Origin: Glycine soja
Lineage: Eukaryota > Streptophyta > Magnoliopsida > Fabales > Fabaceae
DNA length: 64,000 bases
Assembly: GCF_004193775.1 (NCBI RefSeq)
Contig: NC_041011.1
Location: forward strand, 43,593,167-43,657,166
Direction of reading: 5' to 3'
The notes under the pieces were generated by a model that was not told the origin of the DNA, searched no databases, and worked only from the letters and a program-made list of their open reading frames with translations. Every line of letters begins with the position of its first letter. Position 1 is the stretch's first letter. Shown piece after piece: positions 14,310 through 29,731 of this stretch. Made by a program: the position numbers and the translations under genes.

Positions 14310-15596
14310 TTATTCTCTTCTGTGAATAATATTGTACCAACATTCTGATTTTGATCAAATGACTCAATGAATTAAATAATGTTCCTTTTTAATTTCTTGT
14401 ATTTATCGTAGATCCTACGTCTAAATCCAATCCTGACAGTCGTCTGGTGAATGGGAACCACTGTTTTGTGGAGATAGTGCCATTTTTATTTTAGAGATGC
14501 TTTTTTTTTTTTTTTTCTTTTTAAAGTTTTGAATAATTGATATCCAAATATCATACTAGTCATTAGATGTATCACTAATTTGAGTTAAGTTGGGTAGGAC
14601 TATTTCAGGTAACAAGTGCATTTTCACGGACTAAAACTGGAGACATATATCATCAGTTAATTTATACGCATAATGATTGTAGAATATGACATTAGTAAAG
14701 AGGAAATGGATAATTTTAATGGTTTTACCATTGATTTTGGTCGCTTTTGAGCTATGATAAGATGATATAAATAGAGTAAAATATTAAAATTGGTAGTTTT
14801 TTTTTTACAAAAATTATAATGCATTTTAAAAAATAAGTGTAATCTAAATATATTTAGAGAAAAAGAGTGGAAGTTATTAACATTATTGAGGTCTCTTTGT
14901 GATATTTCACGCAATTTGATTTTGGAATTTAAACGTTGACAATTAATCTTAAAAATAATTTGACCGTTTTCATAAACATTTCGTATGAGTATATATGCTG
15001 TGTAAATTTAATCACAAACTGTTATGTATTTAAGTTTAGCACTAACAATGTATATAAATTAAACTCATTGTTTCACTCTTAAAAAAATTTCAGCATGTTT
15101 GTTTGAGATATTCCACACGCTACTCCATGCTTGAAAGAATGAAGAGCAAAATCAACATTACACTATGACTATGGCGCTGGATAATTTTTTATCCGAACAT
15201 TGCTGTGAACACTATGGGAATGAATTCTCTTAATTTGAAGTTTGATTAAAACATTACACTGCTTACAATATTCTGGTTTATTTACTTTAGCAAGTAACTT
15301 GTGTTAGAATAGGCTAGAAGTATTCTTTGATGGCAAAATTTCCCTGTTAGTCACATGGTTCTTATTATAATTTGTTGTGGTAATTCCTTTGCAATTAAAA
15401 AGAAAAGATCTGTGATAACAAGTATAATTGTGCAAAAAACAGATTAAGAAAATTTTATGGTTAGCTTGATGACAACAAGTCTTTAGCGAAGGCTTGTTTT
15501 CGTACAAAAATATTTGGACAAAACATGACTATTGATTGACTAGAAAGTTTCATGATTTCTATTGTTTTATTCTCTTCCCACTTGAACGGGCACTTC
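14310..15596. other. Intergenic DNA with WAT1 3' flank
   Basis: The left part is the ETF-beta 3' end and AT-rich spacer. From about 15240 the sequence is the 3' flank of the first WAT1 copy. It is paralogous to the DNA now split by the copia insertion (19015-19047 plus 24440-24540), so it preserves the uninterrupted form. Confidence 0.6.
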
Positions 15597-17935
<2,339 letters not shown>

Positions 17936-19042
17936 AATAAGTTTAGTGATTCTCTTGTTTCCTGTGCTTATTCACAAGCTCTCAATTAAGATGCTCAACA
18001 CAAACTAATGTAATATATAACTACAAGTTAAGGAAAATTCCCACAAAATGTATTCAAAATCCTGACCAAAATGCATTATCATTTTCGATAAATGCTGGTT
18101 GAAGATTTTACTTAACCAAAACCATAAGTAAATATTTTCTTTAGTAATTTATATGTTGTGTCCTGACATAGAGTAACATCACACGTGGAGCCAAAATTGA
18201 ATAACTTAATTTAATCATCTTTGTCCTTTAATGGTAGGGAAAAATTGATTTGAAAACTTCTTATCTTTTATCTTTGGTTAATTTCGGAAAGGCATCAAGA
18301 TAATCCCTGAATCAAAAATTAGTTCAAATTTTCTTGATTGATAACCGTTTTCTATTTTCAATGAATTAATGCATCTGATATAATAAGATAAGAAGTGATT
18401 ATTCATTGATTTGGAAACTTCTTACTTTTGGTCTTTGATTAATCTCGAAAAGGCATTAAGATAATCCCTGAACTAAAAATTTGTTCAAATTATTTTTACT
18501 ATGAAGTCATGTCTCTTGTCACTCTTGTGCAGTTAGTCGTCTAATTTTATAATGTATCCGAGGCAATTGGGTCTTAATTATATAGTTATAATAAGAAAGG
18601 GATAAAAAATGAAGCTTCTTTCTTGACGTACAGCTAGTTCATGTAGTTCGTGTTCGATCTCATGTTATCGTTTGGCAGCTATATAATTAAGTTCCAATTA
18701 TTTTAAACAATGAAGCTTATTCTAAATTTTATATTAAAATTAAAAATGTTAAAATTAAGTTTTAAGTTTTAACATTCTATAAGTATGGCAGCTAGATAGA
18801 CTATAGTGCATGTAAACCACTTAACCTTCACCACCGATGAAATTATATGCACACCCGATATACCTCCCAAGATCATGAGCTCAGGCATCCTCCTGCATAG
18901 TTTACTCATATATTGCTGTTCATTTTATGATCTTACATCCACCGTTTTAGTATGAAATTTGTTTTTCTCCAAATCATTGATATGCAAAAATATTGCCACT
19001 AGTCACTACTGCTTACAATTTTCCGGTTTATTTACTTTAGCT
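17936..19042. other. 5' flank of WAT1 copy A
   Basis: Paralogous in patches to the upstream flanks of copies B (27118-27240, 27548-27650) and C (52180-52310, 53130-53420), which shows the duplicated unit included promoter DNA. About 18260-18330 and 18410-18480 resemble each other. No other gene is seen. Confidence 0.5.
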
Positions 19043-19047
19043 TGTAA

Positions 19048-19479
19048 TGTTGGTTAATTTTGAAAATCGAGATAATCCTGGATAAATCTGAAGTCGTGTA
19101 TAAACACTTTCAGATTGAATCAAATTTCGGGGTTCAACCAAAATTGTTCAATCGGATAAAATCAGAAGATTATAATTCACGAGTTTTGTTTTGGTCTTGT
19201 GAGTTTTTCACATGTTATGCTTTCTGAACCAGGATGATTATTTATAATCAAAGAACAGGTGGTTATTGGCGGTTGATGGAAGTTATTTATTTTTAAAAAT
19301 TGTCGTTGATGGAAGTTTTAGTAACTTCCATGTAACTTCCAACCGTTGATGGAAGTTTTAGTAACTTCCATGTAACTTCCAACCTTTGCCTAAACCGAAC
19401 ATCTCGTTATTACATTAAAACAAGCGTGCACTCTTATTTTAACATAATAAAGAGATCAATTACACTAAAATGTCCAACA
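19048..19479 (-). repeat. Copia 3' LTR
   Basis: 432 bp, with termini TGTTGG...CCAACA forming a short inverted repeat. It contains two perfect tandem 40-bp units (19305-19344 and 19345-19384), each with GGAAGTT/AACTTCC arms able to pair. Confidence 0.93.
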
Positions 19480-19491
19480 AACCTCCCCCAG
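19480..19491 (-). promoter_or_regulatory. Polypurine tract of the copia element
   Basis: On the minus strand the bases just before the 3' LTR read CTGGGGGAGGTT, the expected purine tract that primes plus-strand DNA synthesis. Confidence 0.8.
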
Positions 19492-20008
19492 TTTAGTGTA
19501 ATTACCGATCAAATCACCAAAGTCATAACATACCACAAACTACTGCATAGATGAAATATCGTGACGATTGAATTTCATCTTAGCAAATTACACATTTCAA
19601 ATATTCGAATATCAGGGTGTCACTAAGGATTGAACCCTTTCTATTCATAATGAATACATGAAGATAATCTGCACAATAGTTTATAACATTACTCTTGCTC
19701 GACACTAGTTTTACTAGCCTGTGTCCCTATCCTTCATAAGCATATCAAAGCCAAGTCCCAGCTTCTTGAAGCGGCTAAACTTCATGCTTATATAGGTAGT
19801 CCTTTTCTTTCTTGCACCTGTAAATGCAATTTTTCAAAAGAACCATTGAGAAGTTATACGTCAACCTCCTTAACTTACAGAACCGAACACATTCCTTTTG
19901 GGATACTTTCGATGATGTGTTCCAATCTCTACATGTTAAGCTTTCCACATTGAATTCAGCACCTAATGTCATATTAGATGGGAATTGGGTATCTTAACAT
20001 AAGAGATT
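19492..20008 (-). other. Non-coding 3' internal region of the copia element
   Basis: About 0.5 kb between the gag-pol stop and the polypurine tract. A short open frame at 19775-19972 has no recognisable domain. Confidence 0.6.
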
Positions 20009-23000
20009 TCAGATGGACTTTAATCCTAATCCCACAGCCGACCTTTTCACGAGATCTCTACTTAACCCTTTGGTTAAATGATCGGCCAAATTATGCTGAG
20101 TTCTCACAAACTCCACTGATATCACACCATGCATGATTAACTCCCGAACCATGTTGTGTCTAACACCCAAGTGTCTAGACTTCCCATTATACACTTGACT
20201 ATATGCCTTAGCCAAAGTTGCCTGACTATCACACCTGATAGACATGGGAGGTATAGGTTTGGGCCACAATGGAATCTCATAGATCAGATTTCTTAGCCAC
20301 TCAGCTTCTTTACCAGCTGCTGCTAAAGCTACAAATTCAGATTCCATTGTTGAATTTGTAATGCAGGTCTGTTTCTTGGATGCCCAAGAGATAGCACCTC
20401 CTCCAAGGAGGAATACCCAACCACTTGTGGATGAATAATCCTCCATATTGGTTATCCAACTTGCATCAGAGTAACCTTCAATAACCGAAGGAAATCTAGT
20501 ATATGTCAAACCATAATCAATGGTTCCCTTTAAGTATTTGAATACTCTATTCATAGCTTGCCAATGATGAGAACTAGGATTACTTGTAAACCTACTGAGT
20601 TTAGCAACAGCATAAGCTATATCAGGCCTAGTACTAATCATTGCATACATGAGTGATCCTATCGCCCTTGAGTATTCAAGTTGAGACACTGCTACACCTT
20701 TATTAGGTAATAGCTTCAGGTTAGGATCAATGGGAGTACTTACCGGAGAACAATCTTTAAAATTAAATTTCTCCAATATCTTCTCAATATAATGTGATTG
20801 AGAGATGGAAATACCATTGTTTCCACGTTTGATCTTTATTCCTAAGATCACATCCGCCTCCCCCATATCTTTCATATCAAACTTAGAAGATAAAAATGCC
20901 TTAGTTTCATCAACTTGATCTTGGTCGGTACCAAAGATCAACATGTCGTCTACATACAGACAAATGATAACTCCTTTGCCATGAGTATCAAACTTGCTGT
21001 ATAGACATTTATCTGCTTGGTTTATAACAAAACCACTAGACAACACAACCTCATCAAATTTTTGATGCCATTGCTTAGGCGCTTGTTTCAAGCCATAAAG
21101 AGATTTCATCAGTTTACACACCTTATTTTCATTTCCTGGCATAACAAACCCTTCAGGTTGTTTCATGTATATCTCTTCATCCAATTCACCATTTAAGAAT
21201 GCAGTTTTCACATCCATTTGGTGAATCATCAGATTGTGGATAGCAGCAAGTGCTAACAACAGTCTAATAGTGGATATCCTAGCAACAGGAGCATATGTAT
21301 CGAAAAAATCAATACCCTCCTTTTGCCTAAAGCCTTGGATAACCAATCTAGCTTTGTACTTGTCAACAGTACCATCCACTTTCATCTTTCTCCTAAAGAT
21401 CATCTTACATCCTAATGGCTTACATCCAGGAGGTAAGTCAACCAATTTCCAGGTATTATTTTGCATGATGGAATCCATCTCACTTTGCATTTCTTCTTTC
21501 CAGAATACAGCATCCCTTGAAGCCATTGCTTCACTAAAAGTCTTTGGGTCTTCCTCAACATTAAGGCAATATTGATATTGAAATTCAATATCATTCCTTG
21601 ACCCTTCAACCAAATAGAGTTGAAAGTCATCACCAAATGACTTAGCCTTTCTTACTCTCGTACTCTTTCTAGTTTCAGTACTAGTTGAAGGTATATCCTC
21701 AATATTAACTGAGACTTTCGACATGGAATTCATGTCCTTTGGCCTAGGTATAGATGTAAACCTTTGTTCATCAAAGATAGCATCTTGTGACTCTATAACC
21801 GAGTTCACAGCAACATAATCATTAGATTCTAGCACATAGAATCTATATGCTTTAGAATGTTCAGCATATCCAATAAATATGCAATCTATACCTCTTTCAC
21901 CTATGGTTTTCCTTTTAGGTTCTGTAAGCCTGACTACAACCCTACATCCCCAAATTTTGAGATAACTCAAATTTGGTGTCTTTTTGTGCCAAAGTTCATA
22001 TGGGGTAACCTTATTCCTTTTGTTAGGAATTCGGTTCAACAAGTAACAGGCTGTCAACATAGCCTCACCCCAAAATCCTTCACTTAAACCTGAATAGGAT
22101 AACATGGAATTCACCATTTCTTTCAAGGTTCTATTCTTCCTTTCGGCTACACCATTCTGTTGTGGTGTATAGGGAGCTGTAGTTTGATGTATTATTCCAG
22201 TAGATTGAAAATAAACCGGATCATAATACTCACCTCCCCTATCCGTACGAAGAGTTTTGATTAGCCCATTTTGATGAAGTTCTACCTCTTTCTTATAAAT
22301 TTTAAATTTATCAAGAGCTTCATCTTTTGTATTTAATAAATATACATAACAATACCTTGATGCATCATCAATAAAAGTAACAAGATATTTTTTATGACCT
22401 AATGATGGAGTAGCATGCAAATCACACAAATCACTATGAATAAGATCTAAGACTTTAGTCTCACTTTTAACATCCTTAAAAGGTTTCCTAGTGATCTTGG
22501 TCAACATGCAAGTTTTGCATTTTTCAATGTTCATATCAAAAGGAGGAATCATACTTGTTTTTGACATATCTTTTAATCTTTTGTAATGAACATGTCCTAA
22601 TCTAGCATGCCAAATTTCTGATTTTGTCATATTAGTTATAGAACTACACGAGGCCATACAAACAGATTCATGAACAAAAGGAACATCAATGTTTAATTTA
22701 AACATTCCATTACAACGATAACCAAATCCAACAAACGAACCATGTCTTGACAAGATGTACTTGTCACTTTCAAGTACTTGCTTGAAACCACAATTATTTA
22801 AAACCATACCAGACAATAAGTTCTTACGAATACCAGGTACAAATAAGACATTATCCAAATACAAACTTTTTCCGGAAGTAAAAACTAAATTCACACAACC
22901 TAATCCTAGGATTGGTTCAGTTGCAACATTGCCCATCTTCACAATAGAGCCATCATCGATTGGTCTAAATTCCTTGAACCAACGACGATCTTTGCACACA

Positions 23001-23992
23001 TGGCTTGTTGCTCCCGAATCAAACCACCAAGCAACGTCGTCATCCTGCACATAGAATGCATCAGATATTAGTGATACATAATTTGAATTCGTATTCGAAT
23101 TAAAATTATTCACTACAATCTGACCTTGTTGCTTTTCAGGATCATTAGACCCACTTGGACCAGCCTTGTTCTTTCCTTTGAACACCTGGCAATCCCTCTT
23201 TAAATGACCAGGTTTCCCACACTTCCAACATGACAATTTTGTATGTTTGTTTGGACCTTTGTTCTTATTTCCTTGAAATTTTCGTTTGTTACCTTTAGCA
23301 TTGTAATTTTGCTTAACTGTTCCACTTTCCTCTACCATATTAACGGAAGAGGAACCTGCTACGGTTTTATTATTGACTTTGTCAATTTCCTGAGCCCTCA
23401 GCGACTCCTCAATCATGAAATGACTGCCGAGTTGAACCAGAGTCAACTCTTCCTTCATATGTTTCAAGGTATGCTTGAAGTCTTTCCAAGAAGAAGGTAG
23501 TTTATCAATTATAGATGAAACTGCAATGGATTCATCCATTTTCAAATCATGTTGAGTAAACTGACCCAAAATCCGCAGCAGTTCATTATATTGCTCCATA
23601 ACAGGCCTCGAATCAATCATTTTGTAATTAAAGAAATTACTAACTAAGAATTTGTTACTTGAGGCATCTTCTGCCATATACTTGGATTCAAGAGAGTCCC
23701 ATAATTCCTTAGCAGACTCAACATTTTGATAAATATCAAAGAGAGAGTCAGACATACCGTTCAGAATGTGTCCACGACAAATGTAATCGTCGTTCTCCCA
23801 TTTCGAACGCTTCCTTGTTTGATCCAGAGTTTCGCCTTCCATATACACCGGCATCGGTGTACTCAGCACATACACCACATTCAATGTTGTCAAGAGAAAG
23901 TGCATCTTCTTCTGCCATCTTCTGAAATCCTGCCCTTCAAACTTGTCCAACTTTGCAAACTTGCTTGTCATCTTCGAACTATCGTTCGTCAT
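20009..23992 (-). CDS. Ty1/copia gag-pol polyprotein
   Basis: One uninterrupted frame of 1327 codons. In order: a UBN2-type GAG region (about 15-200); a CCHC zinc knuckle (C255, C258, H263, C268); an aspartic protease with DSG at 325-327; the HHCC-type pre-integrase region (about 461-496); integrase with candidate catalytic D521, D584 and E617; reverse transcriptase with YVDD at 1013-1016; RNase H with D1176, E1217 and D1255. This is the TNT1-like copia order and length. All core catalytic motifs are present and there are no internal stops, so the element may be able to move. The polyprotein would assemble particles, copy the RNA and integrate the cDNA. Confidence 0.97.
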   Translation of the reverse strand: MTNDSSKMTSKFAKLDKFEGQDFRRWQKKMHFLLTTLNVVYVLSTPMPVYMEGETLDQTRKRSKWENDDYICRGHILNGMSDSLFDIYQNVESAKELWDSLESKYMAEDASSNKFLVSNFFNYKMIDSRPVMEQYNELLRILGQFTQHDLKMDESIAVSSIIDKLPSSWKDFKHTLKHMKEELTLVQLGSHFMIEESLRAQEIDKVNNKTVAGSSSVNMVEESGTVKQNYNAKGNKRKFQGNKNKGPNKHTKLSCWKCGKPGHLKRDCQVFKGKNKAGPSGSNDPEKQQGQIVVNNFNSNTNSNYVSLISDAFYVQDDDVAWWFDSGATSHVCKDRRWFKEFRPIDDGSIVKMGNVATEPILGLGCVNLVFTSGKSLYLDNVLFVPGIRKNLLSGMVLNNCGFKQVLESDKYILSRHGSFVGFGYRCNGMFKLNIDVPFVHESVCMASCSSITNMTKSEIWHARLGHVHYKRLKDMSKTSMIPPFDMNIEKCKTCMLTKITRKPFKDVKSETKVLDLIHSDLCDLHATPSLGHKKYLVTFIDDASRYCYVYLLNTKDEALDKFKIYKKEVELHQNGLIKTLRTDRGGEYYDPVYFQSTGIIHQTTAPYTPQQNGVAERKNRTLKEMVNSMLSYSGLSEGFWGEAMLTACYLLNRIPNKRNKVTPYELWHKKTPNLSYLKIWGCRVVVRLTEPKRKTIGERGIDCIFIGYAEHSKAYRFYVLESNDYVAVNSVIESQDAIFDEQRFTSIPRPKDMNSMSKVSVNIEDIPSTSTETRKSTRVRKAKSFGDDFQLYLVEGSRNDIEFQYQYCLNVEEDPKTFSEAMASRDAVFWKEEMQSEMDSIMQNNTWKLVDLPPGCKPLGCKMIFRRKMKVDGTVDKYKARLVIQGFRQKEGIDFFDTYAPVARISTIRLLLALAAIHNLMIHQMDVKTAFLNGELDEEIYMKQPEGFVMPGNENKVCKLMKSLYGLKQAPKQWHQKFDEVVLSSGFVINQADKCLYSKFDTHGKGVIICLYVDDMLIFGTDQDQVDETKAFLSSKFDMKDMGEADVILGIKIKRGNNGISISQSHYIEKILEKFNFKDCSPVSTPIDPNLKLLPNKGVAVSQLEYSRAIGSLMYAMISTRPDIAYAVAKLSRFTSNPSSHHWQAMNRVFKYLKGTIDYGLTYTRFPSVIEGYSDASWITNMEDYSSTSGWVFLLGGGAISWASKKQTCITNSTMESEFVALAAAGKEAEWLRNLIYEIPLWPKPIPPMSIRCDSQATLAKAYSQVYNGKSRHLGVRHNMVRELIMHGVISVEFVRTQHNLADHLTKGLSRDLVKRSAVGLGLKSI

Positions 23993-23998
23993 CTCGAA

Positions 23999-24096
23999 AA
24001 ATTTGATTCAATCTTTTGTTGGTTAATTTTGAAAATCGAGATAATCCTGGATAAATCTGAAGTCGTGTATAAACACTTTCAGATTGAATCAAATTT
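23999..24096 (-). other. 16-bp inverted repeat linking LTR and primer-site position
   Basis: AGATTGAATCAAATTT occurs at 24081-24096 in the 5' LTR, and its exact reverse complement at 23999-24014 in the leader, 2 nt from the LTR end. In the element's RNA these would form a 16-bp stem with a 66-nt loop exactly where a tRNA primer normally binds. Confidence 0.85.
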
Positions 24097-24439
24097 CGGG
24101 GTTCAACCAAAATTGTTCAATCGGATAAAATCAGAAGATTATAATTCAAGAGTTTTGTTTTGGTCTTGTGAGTTTTTCACATGTTATGCTTTCTGAACCA
24201 GGATGATTATTTATAATCAAAGAACAGGTGGTTATTGGCGGTTGATGGAAGTTATTTATTTTTAAAAATTGTCGTTGATGGAAGTTTTAGTAACTTCCAT
24301 GTAACTTCCAACCGTTGATGGAAGTTTTAGTAACTTCCATGTAACTTCCAACCTTTGCCTAAACCGAACATCTCGTTATTACATTAAAACAAGCGTGCAC
24401 TCTTATTTTAACATAATAAAGAGATCAATTACACTAACA
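24017..24439 (-). repeat. Copia 5' LTR
   Basis: 423 bp. On the element's sense strand it begins TGTTAGTG rather than TGTTGGACATTTTAGTG as in the 3' LTR, a 9-bp loss. A TTATAAATAATC TATA-like box lies at 24205-24216. The 40-bp tandem pair is at 24274-24353. Confidence 0.93.
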
Positions 24440-24797
24440 TGTAATTTGTGTTAGAATAGGCTAGAAGTATTCTTTGATATACGCAATGGCATGAAAATTA
24501 TTGATGTCCATCTCAAATTTCCCTGTTAGCCACTTCCTTCATAGTTTCTAGTATAAATTCTTCTATAATTTGTTGTAGCGATTCCTTTGAAATTTAAAAG
24601 GAAATTTCTTCTAAGGTTATGCTTGTATAAGGTATTTGTGATAACTTGTATCATTATGTGAAAAACATATCGAATACGAAAATTCTACTTAGTTAACTTA
24701 GCATATGACTTCGGAGGATTGGAAAGCAACAAGTCTTTAGCAGAGTTGGTTTTGCAGTAAAATGTTTGGCCAAAAACATGACCACAAATCTCCTTGA

Positions 24798-26921
24798 CTA
24801 TATTCTGCATCCTGAATCTTCAGTACTGCACTGCGAAACCTCTTGCTCACTTTTGCCCCACAGTAGCAAGTACATACCAATGATGATTGTAAATGCTCCT
24901 ATTATGCTGAAGAAGATTTCATGAGAAGCAAATTTCAGAATTATAATTCTCATTCCAAGGAATACTGGATGTGTTTGTGCATGATTTTATTTAATTTAGG
25001 GCCCAGTAAGAAAATAAATAAACAATGTTACGTGCTGTATTTCATGGATTAGGCTGTATGTAAATCCTTGTGTGCTAACAACTTGTACACGTGCTTATTG
25101 TTCATGTTCTGAATTTATCTGCATTTCATGGCTTTGTCATTTTGAAAAGAGAATTCAAAATTATAAGGAATCGGTTATTACCTGCCCAAATAAAGTTTCT
25201 CTCCAAGGATAAAGTAGGCTACAAATGCCACTAATATAGTAGAAAGAGGGTTAAACATTGTGACAAAAACTGGTCCTTTTTTCTCCGTGCACCATAGTAG
25301 AACATATGTTATCAAACAAGCAACGACAATTCCCTGCCATTAATGATTGATATTGTTAGAACTTAGTACTCTAGATTTCGTACTCTTTTTTTTGGTGCAA
25401 AAATTTGTACTCTTTATCAAATGCTTATTAATACTTAACACCATATATTGTAGACCACAAATCAATGTTGAGCCCTATAGTCCATGCTGAACGGTTGTGT
25501 TCTACTATAACTGTGAAAACAGCTGATTGTGCTGCTCCAACAAAGCTCATCCACGTCACGAGTGATAATTGGGCAGGGTATCGTTTCAAAGTGGCTGCCT
25601 GAATTTCCCCAATCACACTATGTCAGAATTGATAATTTCCAGCAGCAATAAGAAATTAAGAATAAAAACCATTATTTAAACTATTTAACTATGTCTTTTT
25701 ATATATATTGAATTCAGCTACTACTATTTCTTTATGCATGATGTATAAAATGTACACATAAAACTTCTAATAGTTATGACTGGGTTAAGGTGAAAACCTG
25801 CATAATGTACCATATAGACCATGTAACACAGCTCAAAACTGTAAGAAGTGAACCTTTTAACCAGCTCTCATTGATAGCAGCAGATTTTCCTGGAATATGA
25901 ATTAGTGGACGCCACAAATTTCTCATAAGGTTTCCTTTGTATAGTGCAATGATCAAAGCACCAGCTAGGGAGATCAAGGTCCCTAAAACTTTTGCTATTC
26001 CTCGAGAATTTCTAAGATCGAGAAGCTCAAACCTGCATTTAACTCAACTCTATTAGGGATCAAATAAGAAAGGTAAATATTATAGTATGGCTTGTGTTTA
26101 AGAACTCCAAAATCATGTAGATAAATAATTAAGCGAACCTGAATGCCACAGCAATGACGAAAGTAAGGGTAGGTATGGTGTTGAGCATTGCAACAATGAA
26201 GGTTGGATTAGTGTATTTCAGGCTTGCAAAGTGCATATTAATAGTTAAACTAACCCTGAAATTTTAAGTGGGACAAATTGAGCCTCCACACTTCCAAATG
26301 GTGTAGAACTGAAGTAAAAGTATTTGGAAAATTGAAGTCTCACATCGATTATAAATAATTCCAAAATAAAGTATTGGTATCATCTCTATTTGATGCGGGA
26401 CTTTGGTTTATCCCAATAAGAAGCATGGATTATCCTTACCCTAACAGAGAAAGCACAAAGATTTCCATGAAAAGAGAAAATGTCAGCTTTGGTCTTGCAT
26501 TTCTGCAAGAAAGCATAAAAGTTTATAGTCAGATACATGATAAAACTTAAAGGATCATACTAAATTCAATTGTCAAAATAAATTGAAATTGATCAAGAGT
26601 GCAAGTGCTAAATTTGATAATAAAATACAGCAATGGTGCACTGTTTAAAGCATCCTTGAATCAAATCAAGCAAATGCATGCCACATAGAAGAGAATCATG
26701 CAAATGCATATGTACCTCTCCAGAAAGTATGCAAAAGGGAACATCAAAACCGCAGCCAGAATATGCCGATAGGTTACATACACAAAAGGGTTCATCCCAT
26801 GATCGAAGGAGGCATTAGTGATGAGATATAAGAAGCTATAGCCAAACTGGACTAAGACCATGAGCAGGTGTGGCTTGAAATCTCTGCATTTAGTCACAAA
26901 AGAACATCTTTTCTGTTCCAT
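24798..26921 (-). CDS. WAT1-related (nodulin MtN21/EamA) transporter, copy B
   Basis: Seven exons: 26921-26716, 26502-26440, 26255-26139, 26032-25798, 25598-25440, 25333-25182 and 24906-24798. They join in frame to 346 aa. The protein is very hydrophobic, with about ten predicted helices and two EamA halves (roughly residues 12-140 and 186-325). Family segments include FLYLITNASFDHGM, YVTYRH, the KYTNP stretch, and the LGEKLYLG and WGK motifs near the C-terminus. WAT1/MtN21 (UMAMIT) proteins export amino acids, auxin or related solutes across plasma or vacuolar membranes; the substrate is unknown here. Exon 5 must end at TATGGT with a GTTAAG donor; the neighbouring GTGTTA site would break the frame. 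I see no lesion. Middle member of a three-gene same-strand cluster. Confidence 0.9.
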
Positions 26922-29686
26922 TATAAGTTCAGTGATTGGCTTGTTTCCTGTGCTTATTCACAAGATTTCAAGGATGTTCAACACAAAAATATAATATAGA
27001 AGTTATGAAAAATTCCCACAGGATATACTAAAAACTCCTGACTAGGACTTCAAAATAGACGTGTGGCTGGAGAATACAAGAAAGTATATGTTATGAAATT
27101 TTTGAAAAATGCTGCAGGTTGAAGATTTCTTAACCAAAACAATAAGTAAATATTATCTTTACTGAGTTAATTTGTTGTGTGTCTTGAACTATAAAGTAAC
27201 CTCACACGTGGAGCCAATTTAAATAACTGAATTTTGACTTTCTATAGTGATATTATATATCTGGGCATATATATGGCTGAAAAATACGGCTGACCCTCGA
27301 AAAATCTTTGTTCCACTCTATTTTATTTATTTTTGCTGTCACTTCTCAGGCTGTCTCGTAGATTCTTGCAATAGGATTTTTTTTTTAAAGGTGATTTATT
27401 AATGAAAATATATATAATATATAGCTTTTGTCCTTTCTCCTTAAAAAAAAGCATTTGCCCTTTCATGTTTTGAAAGAAAATACTTTCGTAAAATGTTATT
27501 TGAATTAATGAATGCTGATATAAATAAGAAGGACTAATGATCATTCATTGATTTGGAAAATTCTTATTTTTTTGTCTTTGGTTAATTTTGAAAAGACATC
27601 TCCCTGCACGAAAGATTAGTTCAACTTTTCTTGAATGGTAGCCATTTTCTGTATTCAATTTATTCTATAGTTCAATGACTATGCACAATGTTGTTATAAT
27701 TTTTACATTATCCGTCAATTAAAAATTATCCTTCATATAACTTTTATTATATGATATTTAATAAGCTTTCAAAAACTCATAGAGAGCACTCGGGGTTTCA
27801 GAAGATTACATATATCTTCAGAATATTTTAAAGGTTTTCACATTCTTTCACAAGCTTTGAGAATTCTACATTACTCTAGAGTTCTTCAGTTCTAAAAATT
27901 TCTACACTTTTTTAGAAAGTTTTAGAATTTTCTAAAACCTCTCCAATTAAAGAGGGATTCCAACAATTTCTTTCTCCCTTGACTTTACACGTCAATGCAT
28001 CACTTTCTAAAAAATGGGTGTGTTCAGCGGTGCATGAGTCTCCTAACCCAAATGTTCGAGCAACTTTTTGGGAGTACATCACCAATCTCGGTCAATTTAT
28101 TCCTTTCAAAGTCACGAATAATTAAATTTGACACCACACTTTAACCCAAAACCTTAAAACTTAAAGTTTATGAGTTTTTTTCTTAGTGTTCAGCTTTTTT
28201 ACTTTTACTCAATGTGAAACTTTATCTCACACTTGTACTTTAACACAAAAGAAAAAAGATATATAATTATGTGACAATATATCCATAACTCAGTGCTGAC
28301 TACGTACTTTTGATTATATTGGTTTAGATTTGCAGCATCACAATTCACAACTTGATAAAGTTTAGTTATACCGTCTTCTTTATAAAGGCGGTTTGATTCT
28401 AGACTTTTCTGCCTTTCCTTTTTAGATTGTGCTATACTGCGCCGCTAACTATATAATAGTTGTTAGCTTTACTTATAAATACTAATAGTAATAGATGTAT
28501 AACTTCCACGCCGTAACTTTCAGATTCTTCTAGCTAGAAATTGTGCAGAATCCTGAACAAGATATATATGGAAGCATTTTACTGGGTATTATAAGATGTC
28601 TAAACCCCACATCAAAAGGTATGAAATGTTGGATATAATTCTTAAGTAGCTTGGTTCTCCATTGACAGTTGTATTTTAGAGGGGTTTTCCAATTAAGTAT
28701 TTGACTGCTTATCAATTTATATCAAAGCTAGTTATTGATGTTAATTTTAGAAAGGGTTACATCCGGAGGGATTGAACAAATAGACTGAGTAAAGTGTCAG
28801 TTATTGGAATATCTACTCTCAAAAGCTATAGTATGTAAGGAACTTGTTTTATGTTAGCGGATGCCTAAGTCATAATACATCCAATAGTATGAGATGTTCA
28901 ATGAGTACTTAATAAATACCTTAGATCTTCCTCTTAACAGCTAACCTTTAAGGACAAAATTTCTCAAATATATACTTGATTGTTTTTCAATTAATCAACA
29001 CTAATAATCTCAACAACAAATATATAATATATTTACTCGTCGTCAAGTGATTCCACCGTAATTCAACTTTGATTTATCTATAACTACCGCCATGAAATAA
29101 CATTTACCTAACTGGTCAAGCCCTTGGACATAGGCACACCCCTGACATTATCCAATTATCATATTGATCTGTTCTTGGAAACTTTTGACAACAAAATTTA
29201 GATAGAACTTTTTTAAGAATAAATAGTACCGGTAGTAGAATAAGTTAAAATAATAAATGTCATTATCCATTCTAACCTCTCATAAATGCAGAATATTATA
29301 GAAAATACAAAAAAAGTAATTTAATGATATCAAACTACTTAAGAAATATATGTAACAAAAAAGAAAGAAAAAATATACCATTCTGTTGATATAATTGGAA
29401 TTGGACTTGGATTCTCTAAGTTAGGTTTTTCAGTTGAATTTAATCATTGATGAAACTGGTAAATAGTACTTTGCACCTATAATATAATAAAAACAGCTAA
29501 TTAATAAAAGAATATATGTAATAAAAAAATGCATAGTATTAGTATCCATTTACGTATAGTGTTTATATTAATGGTTTAATTAAATTTTATAAAACAAAAG
29601 ACTATACTAATAAAAATAAACTTATCGCCTAACATTTTTTCCTTTTCGTTAATAATTTAATTATTATATATATATATATATATATT

Positions 29687-29731
<45 letters not shown>

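Larger units (their letters stand above)
19043..24444 (-). mobile_element. Young Ty1/copia LTR retrotransposon with 5-bp target duplication
   Basis: The element lies on the minus strand and is bounded by direct repeats TGTAA (19043-19047 and 24440-24444). Its 3' LTR is 19048-19479 and its 5' LTR 24017-24439. Reading the LTRs side by side I find one substitution (C at 19190 region versus A) and one 9-bp indel at the outer end of the 5' LTR, so insertion is recent. The gag-pol frame is fully open. A polypurine tract precedes the 3' LTR. The start codon is only 24 nt from the 5' LTR, and that leader lacks the usual TGGTATCAGAGC primer site. The paralogous sequence at 15270-15310 shows the unoccupied target. 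Confidence 0.95.

Noticed and set aside
23726..24196. 156-aa open frame on the plus strand
   Set aside because: Antisense to copia gag and running into the LTR; no domain.
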